A stretch of DNA of 64,000 nt from Phytohabitans suffuscus (GTDB taxonomy: Bacteria; Actinomycetota; Actinomycetes; Mycobacteriales; Micromonosporaceae), in the NCBI RefSeq assembly GCF_011764565.1, contig NZ_AP022871.1, positions 3,472,320 through 3,536,319 on the forward strand. The letters are read 5' to 3'. The notes beneath the pieces are model-generated. The model was not told where the DNA came from and ran no database searches. It saw only the letters and a program-made list of their open reading frames with translations. Positions 41,782 through 50,069 of the stretch are shown one piece after another; position 1 is the stretch's first letter; the number at the start of each line of letters is the position of its first letter. The position numbers and the translations under genes are program-made.

Positions 41782-42414
41782 TCAGGGGGCGGCGGGGTAG
41801 TTGATCCCGGCTTCCAGCAGGGCGAACGCGCGGTCGGCCAGGTCGGAGACCTTTTCGTCGGGCTCGGTCTCCCGCCAGGCGCGCACGGCCACCTGCAGCG
41901 CCGCGCTGGCGACGGACGCGACGAGCTTGGGGCGTGGGTCGGCGACCGGGTCGACGCCCATCCTGGCCGCCACCCGCCGGGACAGCTCGTCGAGCTGCTC
42001 GGTGCACATCTCCAGGCTCCGGGCCATCACGGCCGGGCTCTCCTGCACGAGCTGCGTCACGCACGCGAACTGGGCCGAGTCGTTTTCGCCCTCCTCGTAC
42101 GCCCGGAGGACCTGGACGCACGCGTGGCGCAGGGCGGTGACCACGGGCTCGCCTGCGGGGCGCGCGTCGAGCGCCGAGTAGACATCGAGGAACTGCTGCA
42201 GCTGCAGTGAGGTGGCGACGTCTTCCTTGGAGCCGAAGTAGCGGAAAAACGTCCGGGAGGACACCTCGACCGCCTCGGCGATCTCGTCGACGGTCGTCGC
42301 CTCGAAGCCCTTGGTCGTGAAGAGCTCGAAGGCCGCATCGATGAGAGCCTCGCGGGTGCGCTGCTTCTTGCGCTCCCGCAGGCTCGTGACCTCGACGGTC
42401 GTGGTCGGCGACAT
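41782..42414 (-). CDS. TetR-family repressor
   Basis: A 210-residue protein from the ATG at 42414. The HTH is REALIDAAFELFTTKGFEATTVDEIAEAVEVSSRTFFRYFGSKEDV, the classical TetR DNA-binding region. The remainder is the helical ligand-binding part (LQQFLDVYSALDARPAGEPVVTALRHACVQVLRAYEEGEN). It is divergently transcribed from an MFS drug-efflux gene with a palindromic operator in between, the common arrangement in which the regulator represses the pump until a substrate binds. Confidence 0.92.
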   Translation of the reverse strand: MSPTTTVEVTSLRERKKQRTREALIDAAFELFTTKGFEATTVDEIAEAVEVSSRTFFRYFGSKEDVATSLQLQQFLDVYSALDARPAGEPVVTALRHACVQVLRAYEEGENDSAQFACVTQLVQESPAVMARSLEMCTEQLDELSRRVAARMGVDPVADPRPKLVASVASAALQVAVRAWRETEPDEKVSDLADRAFALLEAGINYPAAP

Positions 42415-42498
42415 GCGGAAAGTATACGGGCGGTGTCCAGCTCCGACTTTATTCCCGGCATGACAGTAGTCACTATCAGACGTAAGTCGGTTGACGAC

Positions 42499-42519
42499 AT
42501 CTGTCACGCACTGACAGAT
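42499..42519 (+). promoter_or_regulatory. TetR operator in the tetR-MFS intergenic region
   Basis: ATCTGTCA-cgcac-TGACAGAT: perfect 8-bp arms, 5-bp spacer, ending 8 bp before the MFS start codon. A weaker half-related sequence (TGACAGTAGTCACTATCA, about 42461-42478) may be a second site. Size and symmetry fit a TetR dimer. Confidence 0.7.
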
Positions 42520-42527
42520 TCGCTTTC

Positions 42528-44126
42528 ATGTCACAGGCAACCCTGACCCGGCCCGGTGGGCCGAACACCGACGTAAGGCGGCCCAGCCGCCGCGGCCATG
42601 GTCACCCCTGGCTGACCCTCCTGGCCGTTGCCCTCGGCGTAATGGTCGTGGGCCTCGACGCGACGGTCGTGGCCATCGCCAACCCGGCGATCGCGCGCGA
42701 TCTCGGCGCCGACTTCGCCCAGCTCCAGTGGGTTACCAACGGCTACCTGCTCGCCCTCGCGGTCTCCCTGATCGTCGCCGGCCGCCTCGCCGACCGGTTC
42801 GGCCGCAAGACCGTGTTCCTCGTGGGCGTCGCCGGCTTCGCGGTCGCCTCGGTGGCGGTCGGCCTCTCCGGCTCGATCGAGATGGTGATCTTCTGGCGGG
42901 TCGTGCAGGGCTTCGCCGGCGCGCTCCTCCAGCCGGCCAGCCTCGCGATCCTCCGCAACACGTTCCCGGCCGAGAAGCTCAACATGGCCATCGGCATCTG
43001 GGCCGGCACCTCCGGCCTGGCCATCGCCAGCGGTCCGATCGTGGCCGGCCTGCTCGTGGAGAACGCGAGCTGGGAGTGGGTCTTCTTCATCAACGCCCCG
43101 GTCGCCGCGGTGGCGATCCTGCTCGGGCTTTGGGTGGTGCGCCAGTCGCGCGACCCCGACGCCGCCGGCTCGTTCGACCTGCCCGGCGTCGGGCTGCTCT
43201 CCGCGGCCCTGTTCAGCCTGGTCTGGGGCCTGATCAAGGCGCAGGAGCACGGCTTCGGCGACATCCTCCCGCTCGGCTTCTTCGCCGGTGCGGCGGTGCT
43301 CGGCACGGCGTTCATCCTGCGCGAGCGGAGCGCCCGGCACCCGCTCATGCAGCTTGGGCTCTTCCGCGACCGCTCGTTCTCGGCCGGCACGGTGCTGGCC
43401 ATGCTCGGCTTCTTCGCCCTCTTCGGCGCGTTCTTCTTCCTGACCCTGTATCTGCAGCAGGTGCACGGCATGAGCCCGGTCGACGCCGGGGTACGGCTGC
43501 TGCCGATGACCGCCACGTTCATCGTGGCGTCGCCGGTGGCCGGCGCGCTCACCGCCCGGTTCGGCCCGCGCCCGCCCCTGGTCGTCGGGATGCTGCTGAC
43601 CTCGGTCGCGCTCTTCGCACTCTCCCGGATGTCGGTACAGGCCGACTACCTCTCGATGTGGCCCTGGTTCATCGTGATCGGCTTCGGTTTCGGCTTCGTG
43701 CTGGTCGGCAGCACGGAGGCCATCGTCGGCAACGCACCGGTACACCAGGCGGGGCTCGCCGGCGGCATCCAGCAGACCGCGGCCCAGCTCGGCGGCGTGC
43801 TCGGCACCACGGTGTTCGGCACGATCATGGCCACCCGGGTCGGCGAGGTACTGGTGGAGAAGCTGACCGGCGCGGGTGTGCCGGCTGAGACGGCGTCCGG
43901 CTTCACGGCGGCCGAGGACTACGTGGCGCAGGGCGTCGCACCCGTACCGGCGGGCGCGCCGCAGCCGCTGGCCGACGCGATCACCACCGGCAGCAACCTG
44001 GCCTTCATGACCGGCTTTCAGACGGCGCTGACGGTGGGCGCGGCGATCGCACTGCTCGCGGCGTTCGCCGCCCTGCTGGTGCGGCGCGGCGACAACACCA
44101 CCGCCGGCGCCCACTCGGGCATCTGA
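42528..44126 (+). CDS. MFS drug transporter, DHA2 (14-TMS, EmrB/QacA) family
   Basis: A 532-residue membrane protein with about 14 helices. The DHA2 motifs are clear: motif A GRLADRFGRKTVFLVG, motif D1 LDATVVAIANPAIARDLG, motif C-like AIGIWAGTSGLAIASGPIVAGLL, and GGIQQTAAQLGGVLGTTVFG near the C-terminal half. It exports small hydrophobic or cationic compounds in exchange for protons. The divergent TetR gene and palindromic operator suggest drug-induced control. The start at 42528 follows the operator closely, so the leader is short. Confidence 0.93.
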   Translation: MSQATLTRPGGPNTDVRRPSRRGHGHPWLTLLAVALGVMVVGLDATVVAIANPAIARDLGADFAQLQWVTNGYLLALAVSLIVAGRLADRFGRKTVFLVGVAGFAVASVAVGLSGSIEMVIFWRVVQGFAGALLQPASLAILRNTFPAEKLNMAIGIWAGTSGLAIASGPIVAGLLVENASWEWVFFINAPVAAVAILLGLWVVRQSRDPDAAGSFDLPGVGLLSAALFSLVWGLIKAQEHGFGDILPLGFFAGAAVLGTAFILRERSARHPLMQLGLFRDRSFSAGTVLAMLGFFALFGAFFFLTLYLQQVHGMSPVDAGVRLLPMTATFIVASPVAGALTARFGPRPPLVVGMLLTSVALFALSRMSVQADYLSMWPWFIVIGFGFGFVLVGSTEAIVGNAPVHQAGLAGGIQQTAAQLGGVLGTTVFGTIMATRVGEVLVEKLTGAGVPAETASGFTAAEDYVAQGVAPVPAGAPQPLADAITTGSNLAFMTGFQTALTVGAAIALLAAFAALLVRRGDNTTAGAHSGI

Positions 44127-44178
44127 ACAGACCTTCTCCAGGATCGGGGGCGCTCCGCGGGCGGCGGGGCGCCCCTGG

Positions 44179-45657
44179 TCATTCGACCGGCCAGGTGTGC
44201 ACCGGCTCGTTGGTGCGCTGGAACCGGCCGTACCGCTGGAGCATGTCGTGCAGCGCGTCGCCACGGTCGAGACCGCGGCCGCGCTCGGCGGCGGCCACCG
44301 CCTCGGTCTGCCACACCGCGCCGTTGCGCTGCAGCAGGCAGCGCTGCTCGATGATGCCGAGCAGCCGGTCGCGCAGCGCCGGGCTGACGCCGAAGCGGTC
44401 GAGCCCCGAGTACGCCTTGGGCAGCAGCGACTCCAGCACCAGGTCGGTGACCCGGATCTCGCCGACGCGCGGCCAGTGGATGGTCGCCTCGATGCCCCGG
44501 CGGGCGGCAGCGTGGAAGTTCTCCTCGGCGGCGCTGAACGTGAGCTGCGACCAGATCGGCCGGTCGGCCTCGGCCAGCTCCCTGGTCAGTCCAAAGTAGA
44601 ACGCCGCGTTGGCGAGCATGTCGACGACGGTGGGGCCGGCCGGCAGCACCCGGTTTTCCACCCGCAGGTGGGGGCGGCCGTTCATCACGTCGTACACCGG
44701 GCGGTTCCACCGGTAGACGGTGCCGTTGTGCAGCCGCAGCTCACCCAGGTGTGGCACACCCCCGGCGTGCAGCACCTCGACCGGGTCCTCGTCGTCGCAG
44801 ATCGGCAGCAGGGGCGAGAAGTAGCGCACGTTCTCCTCGAACAGGTCGAAGATCGACGTGATCCACCGCTCGCCGAACCACACCCGCGGGCGTACCCCCT
44901 GGGCTTTGAGCTCGTCCGGCCGCGTGTCGGTGGCCTGCTCGAAGAGGGCGATGCGGGTCTCGGCCCAGAGCCGCTTGCCGTAGAGGAAAGGAGAGTTGGC
45001 CCCGACCGCCACCTGGATCGCCGAGATCGCCTGCGACGCGTTCCAGTAGCTGGCGAAGCTCTCCGGCGAGACCTGCAGGTGAAACTGGACGCTCGTGCAG
45101 GCCGCCTCGGGCGCGATCGAGTCGGTGTAGGTCTGCAGCCGTTCCACACCCCGGATGTCCAGCTCGATGTCTTCGCCCCGGGCCGCCACGATCTGCTCGT
45201 TGAGCACCCGGTACCGCTCGTTCGTCGAGATGTTGTCGAGCACCAGGTGGTGTGCGGTCAGCGTGGGCAGTATCCCGATCAGGATGATCGTGGAGTCGGC
45301 CTTGACCGCCCGGTGCTCGGCCCGGCCCAGGCTCGCCTGCAGGTCTTGCTCGTAGTCGGCGAAGCCGTCGCTCTCGATGAGGCGCGGTCGCGCGTTCAGC
45401 TCCAGGTTGAACTGCCCGAGCTCGGTCTGGAACGTCGGGTCGGCCAGGTTGGCCAGGATCTCCGCATTGCGCATCGCCGGCTCGGCCTCGCTGTCGACCA
45501 GGTTCAGCTCGATCTCCAGGCCGGTCGTGGGACGCTCGGCGTCGAAGCCGAAGTCGTCGAGCATCAGCGCGAAGACGTCCAGGCACCGGCGCACTTTCTG
45601 CCGGTACCGGGCGCGATCCTCCCGGGAGAACGCACCCTCCGAGACGTCCTTCCCCAT
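44179..45657 (-). CDS. Glutamate-cysteine ligase (GCS2 family)
   Basis: A 492-residue protein from the ATG at 45657. It resembles the actinobacterial GCS2-type enzymes: LEIELNLVDSEAEPAMRNAEIL, QTELGQFNLELNARPR, DSTIILIGILPTL, SVQFHLQVSPESFASYWNASQAISAIQVAVGANSPFLYG, ETRIALFEQATDTRP, and GTVYRWNRPVYDVMNGRPHLRVENRVLPAGPTVVDM. The conserved E-I-E and R-x-E-N-R are the ATP/glutamate-binding residues in the family. The enzyme joins glutamate to cysteine, the first step of glutathione, ergothioneine or related thiol synthesis. Actinobacteria rely mainly on mycothiol, so the physiological product is uncertain. It is a single gene. Confidence 0.85.
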   Translation of the reverse strand: MGKDVSEGAFSREDRARYRQKVRRCLDVFALMLDDFGFDAERPTTGLEIELNLVDSEAEPAMRNAEILANLADPTFQTELGQFNLELNARPRLIESDGFADYEQDLQASLGRAEHRAVKADSTIILIGILPTLTAHHLVLDNISTNERYRVLNEQIVAARGEDIELDIRGVERLQTYTDSIAPEAACTSVQFHLQVSPESFASYWNASQAISAIQVAVGANSPFLYGKRLWAETRIALFEQATDTRPDELKAQGVRPRVWFGERWITSIFDLFEENVRYFSPLLPICDDEDPVEVLHAGGVPHLGELRLHNGTVYRWNRPVYDVMNGRPHLRVENRVLPAGPTVVDMLANAAFYFGLTRELAEADRPIWSQLTFSAAEENFHAAARRGIEATIHWPRVGEIRVTDLVLESLLPKAYSGLDRFGVSPALRDRLLGIIEQRCLLQRNGAVWQTEAVAAAERGRGLDRGDALHDMLQRYGRFQRTNEPVHTWPVE

Positions 45658-45967
45658 ATGGTCCCTCCCGGCGCGCACGACGATACGGGCGCCGTCGCAA
45701 GACCCATTCGTCGTGCTTCGTGCCGGTCGCCGTGCCGCGGGCAGGCGGCAGTGACGACCAGCGCCCGAACGGCAGCTCCCCACTCGGCGCGGTGACCTTC
45801 ACGTTAGGAGCGCGATCGCCGCTTGGGCTAGGGACAAAACAGGCACTTATCACCGGTCGTGAGCATGGGAGCGCGCTTAGTCCACCTAAGCAATATGCCC
45901 CGGTAACCGTGAAACCGGCCACCGAGGCACATTGTGGACAAAAAGTCAGGGCTCTCCGGAGTACGCC
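45658..45967. other. Intergenic, no gene seen
   Basis: About 310 bp upstream of the ligase gene and downstream of the yceI stop. It should hold the ligase promoter. A lower-G+C patch around 45855-45945 (ACTTATCACC, AAGCAATATGCC, CATTGTGGACAAAAAG) is visible. No hairpin or gene is convincing. Confidence 0.4.
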
Positions 45968-46543
45968 TTACTGGCGGATGGCCTCGCCCTCGATCTCGAT
46001 CTTGATCTTCTTGCCGACCATCACGCCGCCCGTCTCGAGCGCGACGTTCCAGGTCAGGCCGAAGTCCTCGCGGTCGATCTCGGTGACCGCGCTGAAGCCG
46101 AAGATGTCGAAGCCGTACGGGCTGCGGCCGACGCCCTCGAACTCCACCTTCAGGTCGACGGGGTTGGTGACGCCCTTGATGGTGAGGTCGCCGGCGAGGA
46201 CGAACTCGTTGCCGCTGTGCGACTTCACGCCGGTGCTGCGGAACTCCAGCGTCGGGTACTTCTCGCTCTCCAGGAAGTCGCCGCTGCGCAGGTGGTTGTC
46301 GCGGTCGGCCTGGCCGGTGGCGATGCTGGCGGCCTGGATGGTCGCCACGACGGACGACTCCAGCGGGTCCTCGGCAACGGTGATCGTGGCGGTCGCCTCG
46401 CTGAAAGTACCGCGCACCTTTGCCACCATCATGTGGCGAGCCACGAAGCCGACCAACTTGTGGTTCGGGTCAAGCTCGTACGTGCCGGGCGCGGGGATGG
46501 TCAGGCCCTCGAACTGCCGCGTCGCCGGCGAGGTGTCGGTCAT
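45968..46543 (-). CDS. YceI-family lipid-binding protein
   Basis: A 191-residue protein from an ATG at 46543 preceded by GGAGGA. The YceI lipocalin-like barrel is complete: APGTYELDPNHKLVGFVARHMMVAKVRGTFSEATATITVAEDP, ASIATGQADRDNHLRSGDFLESEKYPTLEFRSTGV, LAGDLTIKGVTNPVDLKVEFEG, and FGFSAVTEIDREDFGLTWN. The family binds isoprenoid or amide lipids. No signal peptide is seen, as is common in actinobacterial copies, so it is probably cytosolic. It is divergent from a MarR gene and is presumably its target. Confidence 0.92.
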   Translation of the reverse strand: MTDTSPATRQFEGLTIPAPGTYELDPNHKLVGFVARHMMVAKVRGTFSEATATITVAEDPLESSVVATIQAASIATGQADRDNHLRSGDFLESEKYPTLEFRSTGVKSHSGNEFVLAGDLTIKGVTNPVDLKVEFEGVGRSPYGFDIFGFSAVTEIDREDFGLTWNVALETGGVMVGKKIKIEIEGEAIRQ

Positions 46544-46580
46544 GGGATACTCCTCCAGGAGATTCTTGACGGTTCTATCT

Positions 46581-46622
46581 TTGCCCAAGCAACTATACGC
46601 ACGGCAATATTCCGCGTGTCAA
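46581..46622 (-). promoter_or_regulatory. yceI promoter with a MarR-type operator
   Basis: On the minus strand, TTGACA (46622-46617) and TATAGT (46597-46592) are separated by 19 bp, and TTGC-ttgg-GCAA (46592-46581) lies right after the -10 box. The palindrome overlapping the start of transcription suits repression by the divergent MarR protein. The wide spacer suggests a weak or regulated promoter. Confidence 0.5.
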
Positions 46623-46641
46623 GGGGTGCTACTCTGTACAG

Positions 46642-47129
46642 GTGTCCGATGACCTCCTTGACGACCCACGGCTGACCGCCGCCGGGCTCTTCTTCGAGGT
46701 GCACACGGGGCTCAACGCCCGGTTCGCCGCGCAGCTATGCGAGCACGGCCTGTCGCCGGTCGAGTTCGAGGTCCTCATGCGCCTCGCCCGCTCTCCGGGC
46801 CACCAGCTCCGGATGACCGACCTGGCCTCCCAGACGTCCCTCTCCACCAGCGGTGTCACACGAGTGGTCGACCGCATGGAGCGCGATCGCTATATTACGC
46901 GGCGCGCCTGCCCCTCCGACCGCCGCAGCTCATACGCGGTGATCACGCAGAGCGGCCTCACCAAGCTGGAGCGGATCCTCCCGAGCACCTCGCGCTGATC
47001 GAGCAGTGGTTCACCGGCCAGCTGCCGGCCGACCAGCTCGCCACCTTCCTCGACGCGCTACGCACGATTCGCGACGCGGTCCACCCCGGCGCCACCGCGG
47101 GCTCCGAGCGCGTCGTGGTCGAGGTGTGA
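46642..47129 (+). CDS. MarR-family regulator (apparent 1-base deletion near the C-terminus)
   Basis: From GTG at 46642: LTAAGLFFEVHTGLNARFAAQLCEHGLSPVEFEVLMRLARSPGHQLRMTDLASQTSLSTSGVTRVVDRMERDRYITRRACPSDRRSSYAVIT, a complete winged-helix MarR domain with the wing DRR-S-x-Y. The frame then ends prematurely at 46998. The other frame continues EHLALIEQWFTGQLPADQLATFLDALRTIRDAV, the normal dimerisation helices, and stops at 47129. Adding one C to the CCC at 46980-46982 joins them. As written, the protein would lose its last dimer helix. The homopolymer context points to a sequencing error. Its divergent neighbour yceI is the likely target. Confidence 0.88.
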
Positions 47130-47334
47130 CACAGAGAGATACCAATCAGACCTGACCGGCAGAAAGACCGGCAGAAGTGATTTGACGACTCCTGCAACTG
47201 GGTCGTAAGTGGACAAAGTCCTCCGCAGCCGTGGCTAGCGTGCAGCGCACGGGAGGGGGCACCACGGGGGTGCGGCGCGGGCGGGTCGAGGGGGACCCGA
47301 GTCGGGGGGCGTCTCCGTTCGCGCCGCCTACGAA

Positions 47335-47393
47335 GGTGATCAGGGCGCCCTCCAAGCCGTACTCGCGTCGACTTGGTGGGCGCCCTGATCACC
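47335..47393. repeat. Large near-perfect inverted repeat downstream of the AfsR-like gene
   Basis: GGTGATCAGGGCGCCC (47335-47350) and GGGCGCCCTGATCACC (47378-47393) are perfect 16-bp arms, and CCAAG/CTTGG extends the stem inward after one unpaired base. It may act as a bidirectional terminator between convergent genes, or be an old mobile-element scar. It is followed by a tandem duplication CCGAAGGTCAGCCGCTGA (near 47392 and 47410). Confidence 0.8.
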
Positions 47394-47420
47394 GAAGGTC
47401 AGCCGCTGAACCGCCGAAGG

Positions 47421-49958
47421 TCAGCCGCTGATGAGAGCCCGTTCCCGCGGCAGCAGCGTGATGCCACCCTCCTTGCAGACCGAGGTCAACCAGTCCACGA
47501 CCGCGCGCCGCGCGTCCGGTTCCTCGGTGCTGGCCACCAGCCAGACCAGCGCTTCCGCCACGTCCCGCAGGTCGTGCCCACCCGCGTACGCCTGGGCCGC
47601 GGCGTTGAACCACTCCGTCGCCGACTCCTTGTCGCCGCGGTTGAACGCCAGGATCGCCTCGATCGACGCCGCCTCGCCGGACTCCACCCGCCCCAGCGCC
47701 AGGCGCTCCGGCGTCGCCGGCTCGGCGGCGGCCACCAGCTGGCGGATCTCCGCCAGTACCGCACGCGCCTCGTCGACCTGGCCGGCCTGGGCGTGCGCGC
47801 GACCGATGGTGCCGAGCACCCGCCGCCGGTGCCCCGGGTCACCTAGCTCGGCCAGCGCGGTGATGGCCCGCCGGCCCACCGCCTCCGCCTCCGCGTACCG
47901 GCCGTCGAGGCGGGCGACCTCCGCCAGGTTGGCCCGGGCCAGCGCGCGCAACCGGTGCTCGCCGCACTGCGCCGCGAGCCGGTCGACCGCGGCCAGCCGC
48001 CGCCGCGCGGCCCGCAGGTCGCCGGCCCTGATCTCGTGCCAGGTGAGGTTGTTCTGCGCCACCGCCATGTCCCGGATCCGCCCGGCCCGGCTGGCCAGCG
48101 CGAGCACCGCCTCACCGTGGCGGCGCGCCTCGTCGTACCCGCCGGTCGTCATCCACAGCGCGCAGAGCAGGCTGCGCGCGGCCAGCTCGCCGGTCAGGTC
48201 GCCGGCGCGCTGAAACTCGGCCAGCGCGGCCTCGGCCGCCGGCAGCTCCTCGGAGCCGCCCCCGTGCTCGGCCGCGAGCTGCCCTACCCCGACGCCGGCC
48301 CAGGCCCGCACGATCGGGTCGGCGTCGGCGGTACGCGGGTCGTCCAGCAGGCGGCGCAGCCACTGCCGGCCCGGCACGTCCCGCCCGCGAAAGCGCCACC
48401 ACCGCGGCAGCCCGGCCGCCAGCCGGAGCGCGGTGTGCGGGTCGTCGTTGGCCGAGTACGCCAGCGCGGCCCACAGGTCGCTGGCCACGTCGTCGAGCCG
48501 GCCGACCGCCGCAGCGAAGTTGCCGCCGGCCAGCTCGGGCGCGGTCCGGGTGGCCAGGGCGGCGAACACCACCGCGTGCCGGCGGCGGATCCGGCCGAGC
48601 TCGCCGTTGGCCGCGGCCCGCTCGGTGGCGAAGTCGCGCACGACGTCGAGGAGGCGGAAGCGAAAGGGGCCCGAGCCGCGTACGCTCAGCAGCCCGAGCG
48701 CGATCAGCCGGTCGAGCAGCTCCACCGGGTCACCGCCGGCGACCTGCCCGGTCTCGTCGGCGAGCATCGACTCCGCGAGGTCGACCGACCAGCGGTTGCG
48801 AAACGCGGAGAGCCGCCGCAGCGCCCGCCGCTCGTCCGCCTCCAGCAGCCGGTAGCTGGCCGCGACGGCGTCCCGCAGCGTGACGGTCACCGCTTCCCGG
48901 GTGGCCGGTGCCGTCCGGGCCGAGTCGCCGCGCGGCTCGGAGGGCGCCGGGCCGGCCAGGTCGAGCACGCGGTCGCCGTACCGGTTGAGGATCTCGTTGA
49001 GGTCGAGCACCCGACCGCGGGCGGCGGCCAGCTCCAGCGCGAGCGGCAGACCACCGAGCTTGCGGACCAGGCCGATCAGCGCGCCGACCTCGTCCGGCTC
49101 CAGCGGCTCGCGGCGCACCTGCCGGAGGCGGGCCAGAAACAGGGCCGCCGCCGGGTAGCCGACCACGGCGCCGAGGTCGGCCTGGACATCGGCCGGCGGT
49201 ACCTCCAGCGGTGCCACCGGCCACACCCGTTCGCCCGGAAGACCGATCGGATGCCGCCCCGTGGCCAGCACCCGGAGGGTCGGCGCCGCACCGGCGAGCC
49301 AGGTCATCGCCACCGCGACCGCGTCCGGAGCCCGCTCGACCGCGTCGACCATGAGGAGCGCGGGCGCCCCGGCCAGCCGTCCGGCCAGGTCGGCGGCGCG
49401 ACCGACGCCGAAGACCGAGGCGATCGCGGCGAGCACGTCGTCCGGCGTCGAGACGTCCGACACGACGATCCCGGCGACCCCGGCCGGGTGGGCGGTGGCG
49501 ACCCGGTGGGCCACGGCCAGCGCGAGGCCGGTCTTGCCGACGCCGGCCAGCCCGACAAGGCTGACGGTACGGCTGTCCAGCGCGTCGAGCAGGGTGGCCA
49601 GCTCGGAGATGTCACGGTCGCGCCCGATCAGCTCCCCGGCCGGCGGCAGCTCGACCCCGGCGGGCCGGCTGGATGGCGCCGCCGTCTCCACGCTCGTGCC
49701 CCGCGCGGCGCCCAGGAAGTCCGCTCGCTCGCGGCCGGTCAGGCCGAGCGCCTTGGCGAGCAACTCCATCGTCGTGCGCTGCGGGCGCGATCGACCGCGC
49801 TCGAGATCTCGCACCGTTCGTATGCCGACACCGGCCCGCCCGGCAAGCTCGGCCTGAGTCAGACCGGCCGCCAGCCGCTTGGCGCGCAGCAGCGCGTCAA
49901 ACGCGGTGTTGCCCTGGTCAGGGCCATGATCCGGGTCATGGCCAGGAAGAGTACGCAT
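47421..49958 (-). CDS. AfsR/SARP-like regulator: XRE helix-turn-helix, NB-ARC-type ATPase and TPR repeats
   Basis: An 845-residue protein from the ATG at 49958. Residues 16-75 form an XRE HTH (FDALLRAKRLAAGLTQAELAGRAGVGIRTVRDLERGRSRPQRTTMELLAKALGL). An NTPase follows with Walker A VSLVGLAGVGKTGLALAVAH, Walker B-like ALLMVDAVE, and NB-ARC-like GLVRKLGGLPLALELAAARGRVL. The C-terminal half is TPR-like (SRAGRIRDMAVAQNNLTWHEIRAGDLRAARRRLAAVDRLA and following repeats). Such STAND ATPases act as signal-dependent switches; XRE-linked copies in actinomycetes regulate secondary metabolism or stress genes. No operon partner is present. It is convergent with the marR gene. Confidence 0.85.
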   Translation of the reverse strand: MRTLPGHDPDHGPDQGNTAFDALLRAKRLAAGLTQAELAGRAGVGIRTVRDLERGRSRPQRTTMELLAKALGLTGRERADFLGAARGTSVETAAPSSRPAGVELPPAGELIGRDRDISELATLLDALDSRTVSLVGLAGVGKTGLALAVAHRVATAHPAGVAGIVVSDVSTPDDVLAAIASVFGVGRAADLAGRLAGAPALLMVDAVERAPDAVAVAMTWLAGAAPTLRVLATGRHPIGLPGERVWPVAPLEVPPADVQADLGAVVGYPAAALFLARLRQVRREPLEPDEVGALIGLVRKLGGLPLALELAAARGRVLDLNEILNRYGDRVLDLAGPAPSEPRGDSARTAPATREAVTVTLRDAVAASYRLLEADERRALRRLSAFRNRWSVDLAESMLADETGQVAGGDPVELLDRLIALGLLSVRGSGPFRFRLLDVVRDFATERAAANGELGRIRRRHAVVFAALATRTAPELAGGNFAAAVGRLDDVASDLWAALAYSANDDPHTALRLAAGLPRWWRFRGRDVPGRQWLRRLLDDPRTADADPIVRAWAGVGVGQLAAEHGGGSEELPAAEAALAEFQRAGDLTGELAARSLLCALWMTTGGYDEARRHGEAVLALASRAGRIRDMAVAQNNLTWHEIRAGDLRAARRRLAAVDRLAAQCGEHRLRALARANLAEVARLDGRYAEAEAVGRRAITALAELGDPGHRRRVLGTIGRAHAQAGQVDEARAVLAEIRQLVAAAEPATPERLALGRVESGEAASIEAILAFNRGDKESATEWFNAAAQAYAGGHDLRDVAEALVWLVASTEEPDARRAVVDWLTSVCKEGGITLLPRERALISG

Positions 49959-50069
49959 CAGTAGAGACCTTGGGGAGCGATGCGTCGCCTCGCCGACCGG
50001 TGGAGCTTCGGATACCCGACAGAACAGCCCTCGGCGACCCGAACGTCCCACTCGGTGGTGATCGTGCGC

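Noticed and set aside
47146..47355. Minus-strand small frame beside the large hairpin
   Set aside because: It overlaps the inverted repeat and has repetitive Arg/Pro content, so it looks like non-coding repeat DNA.
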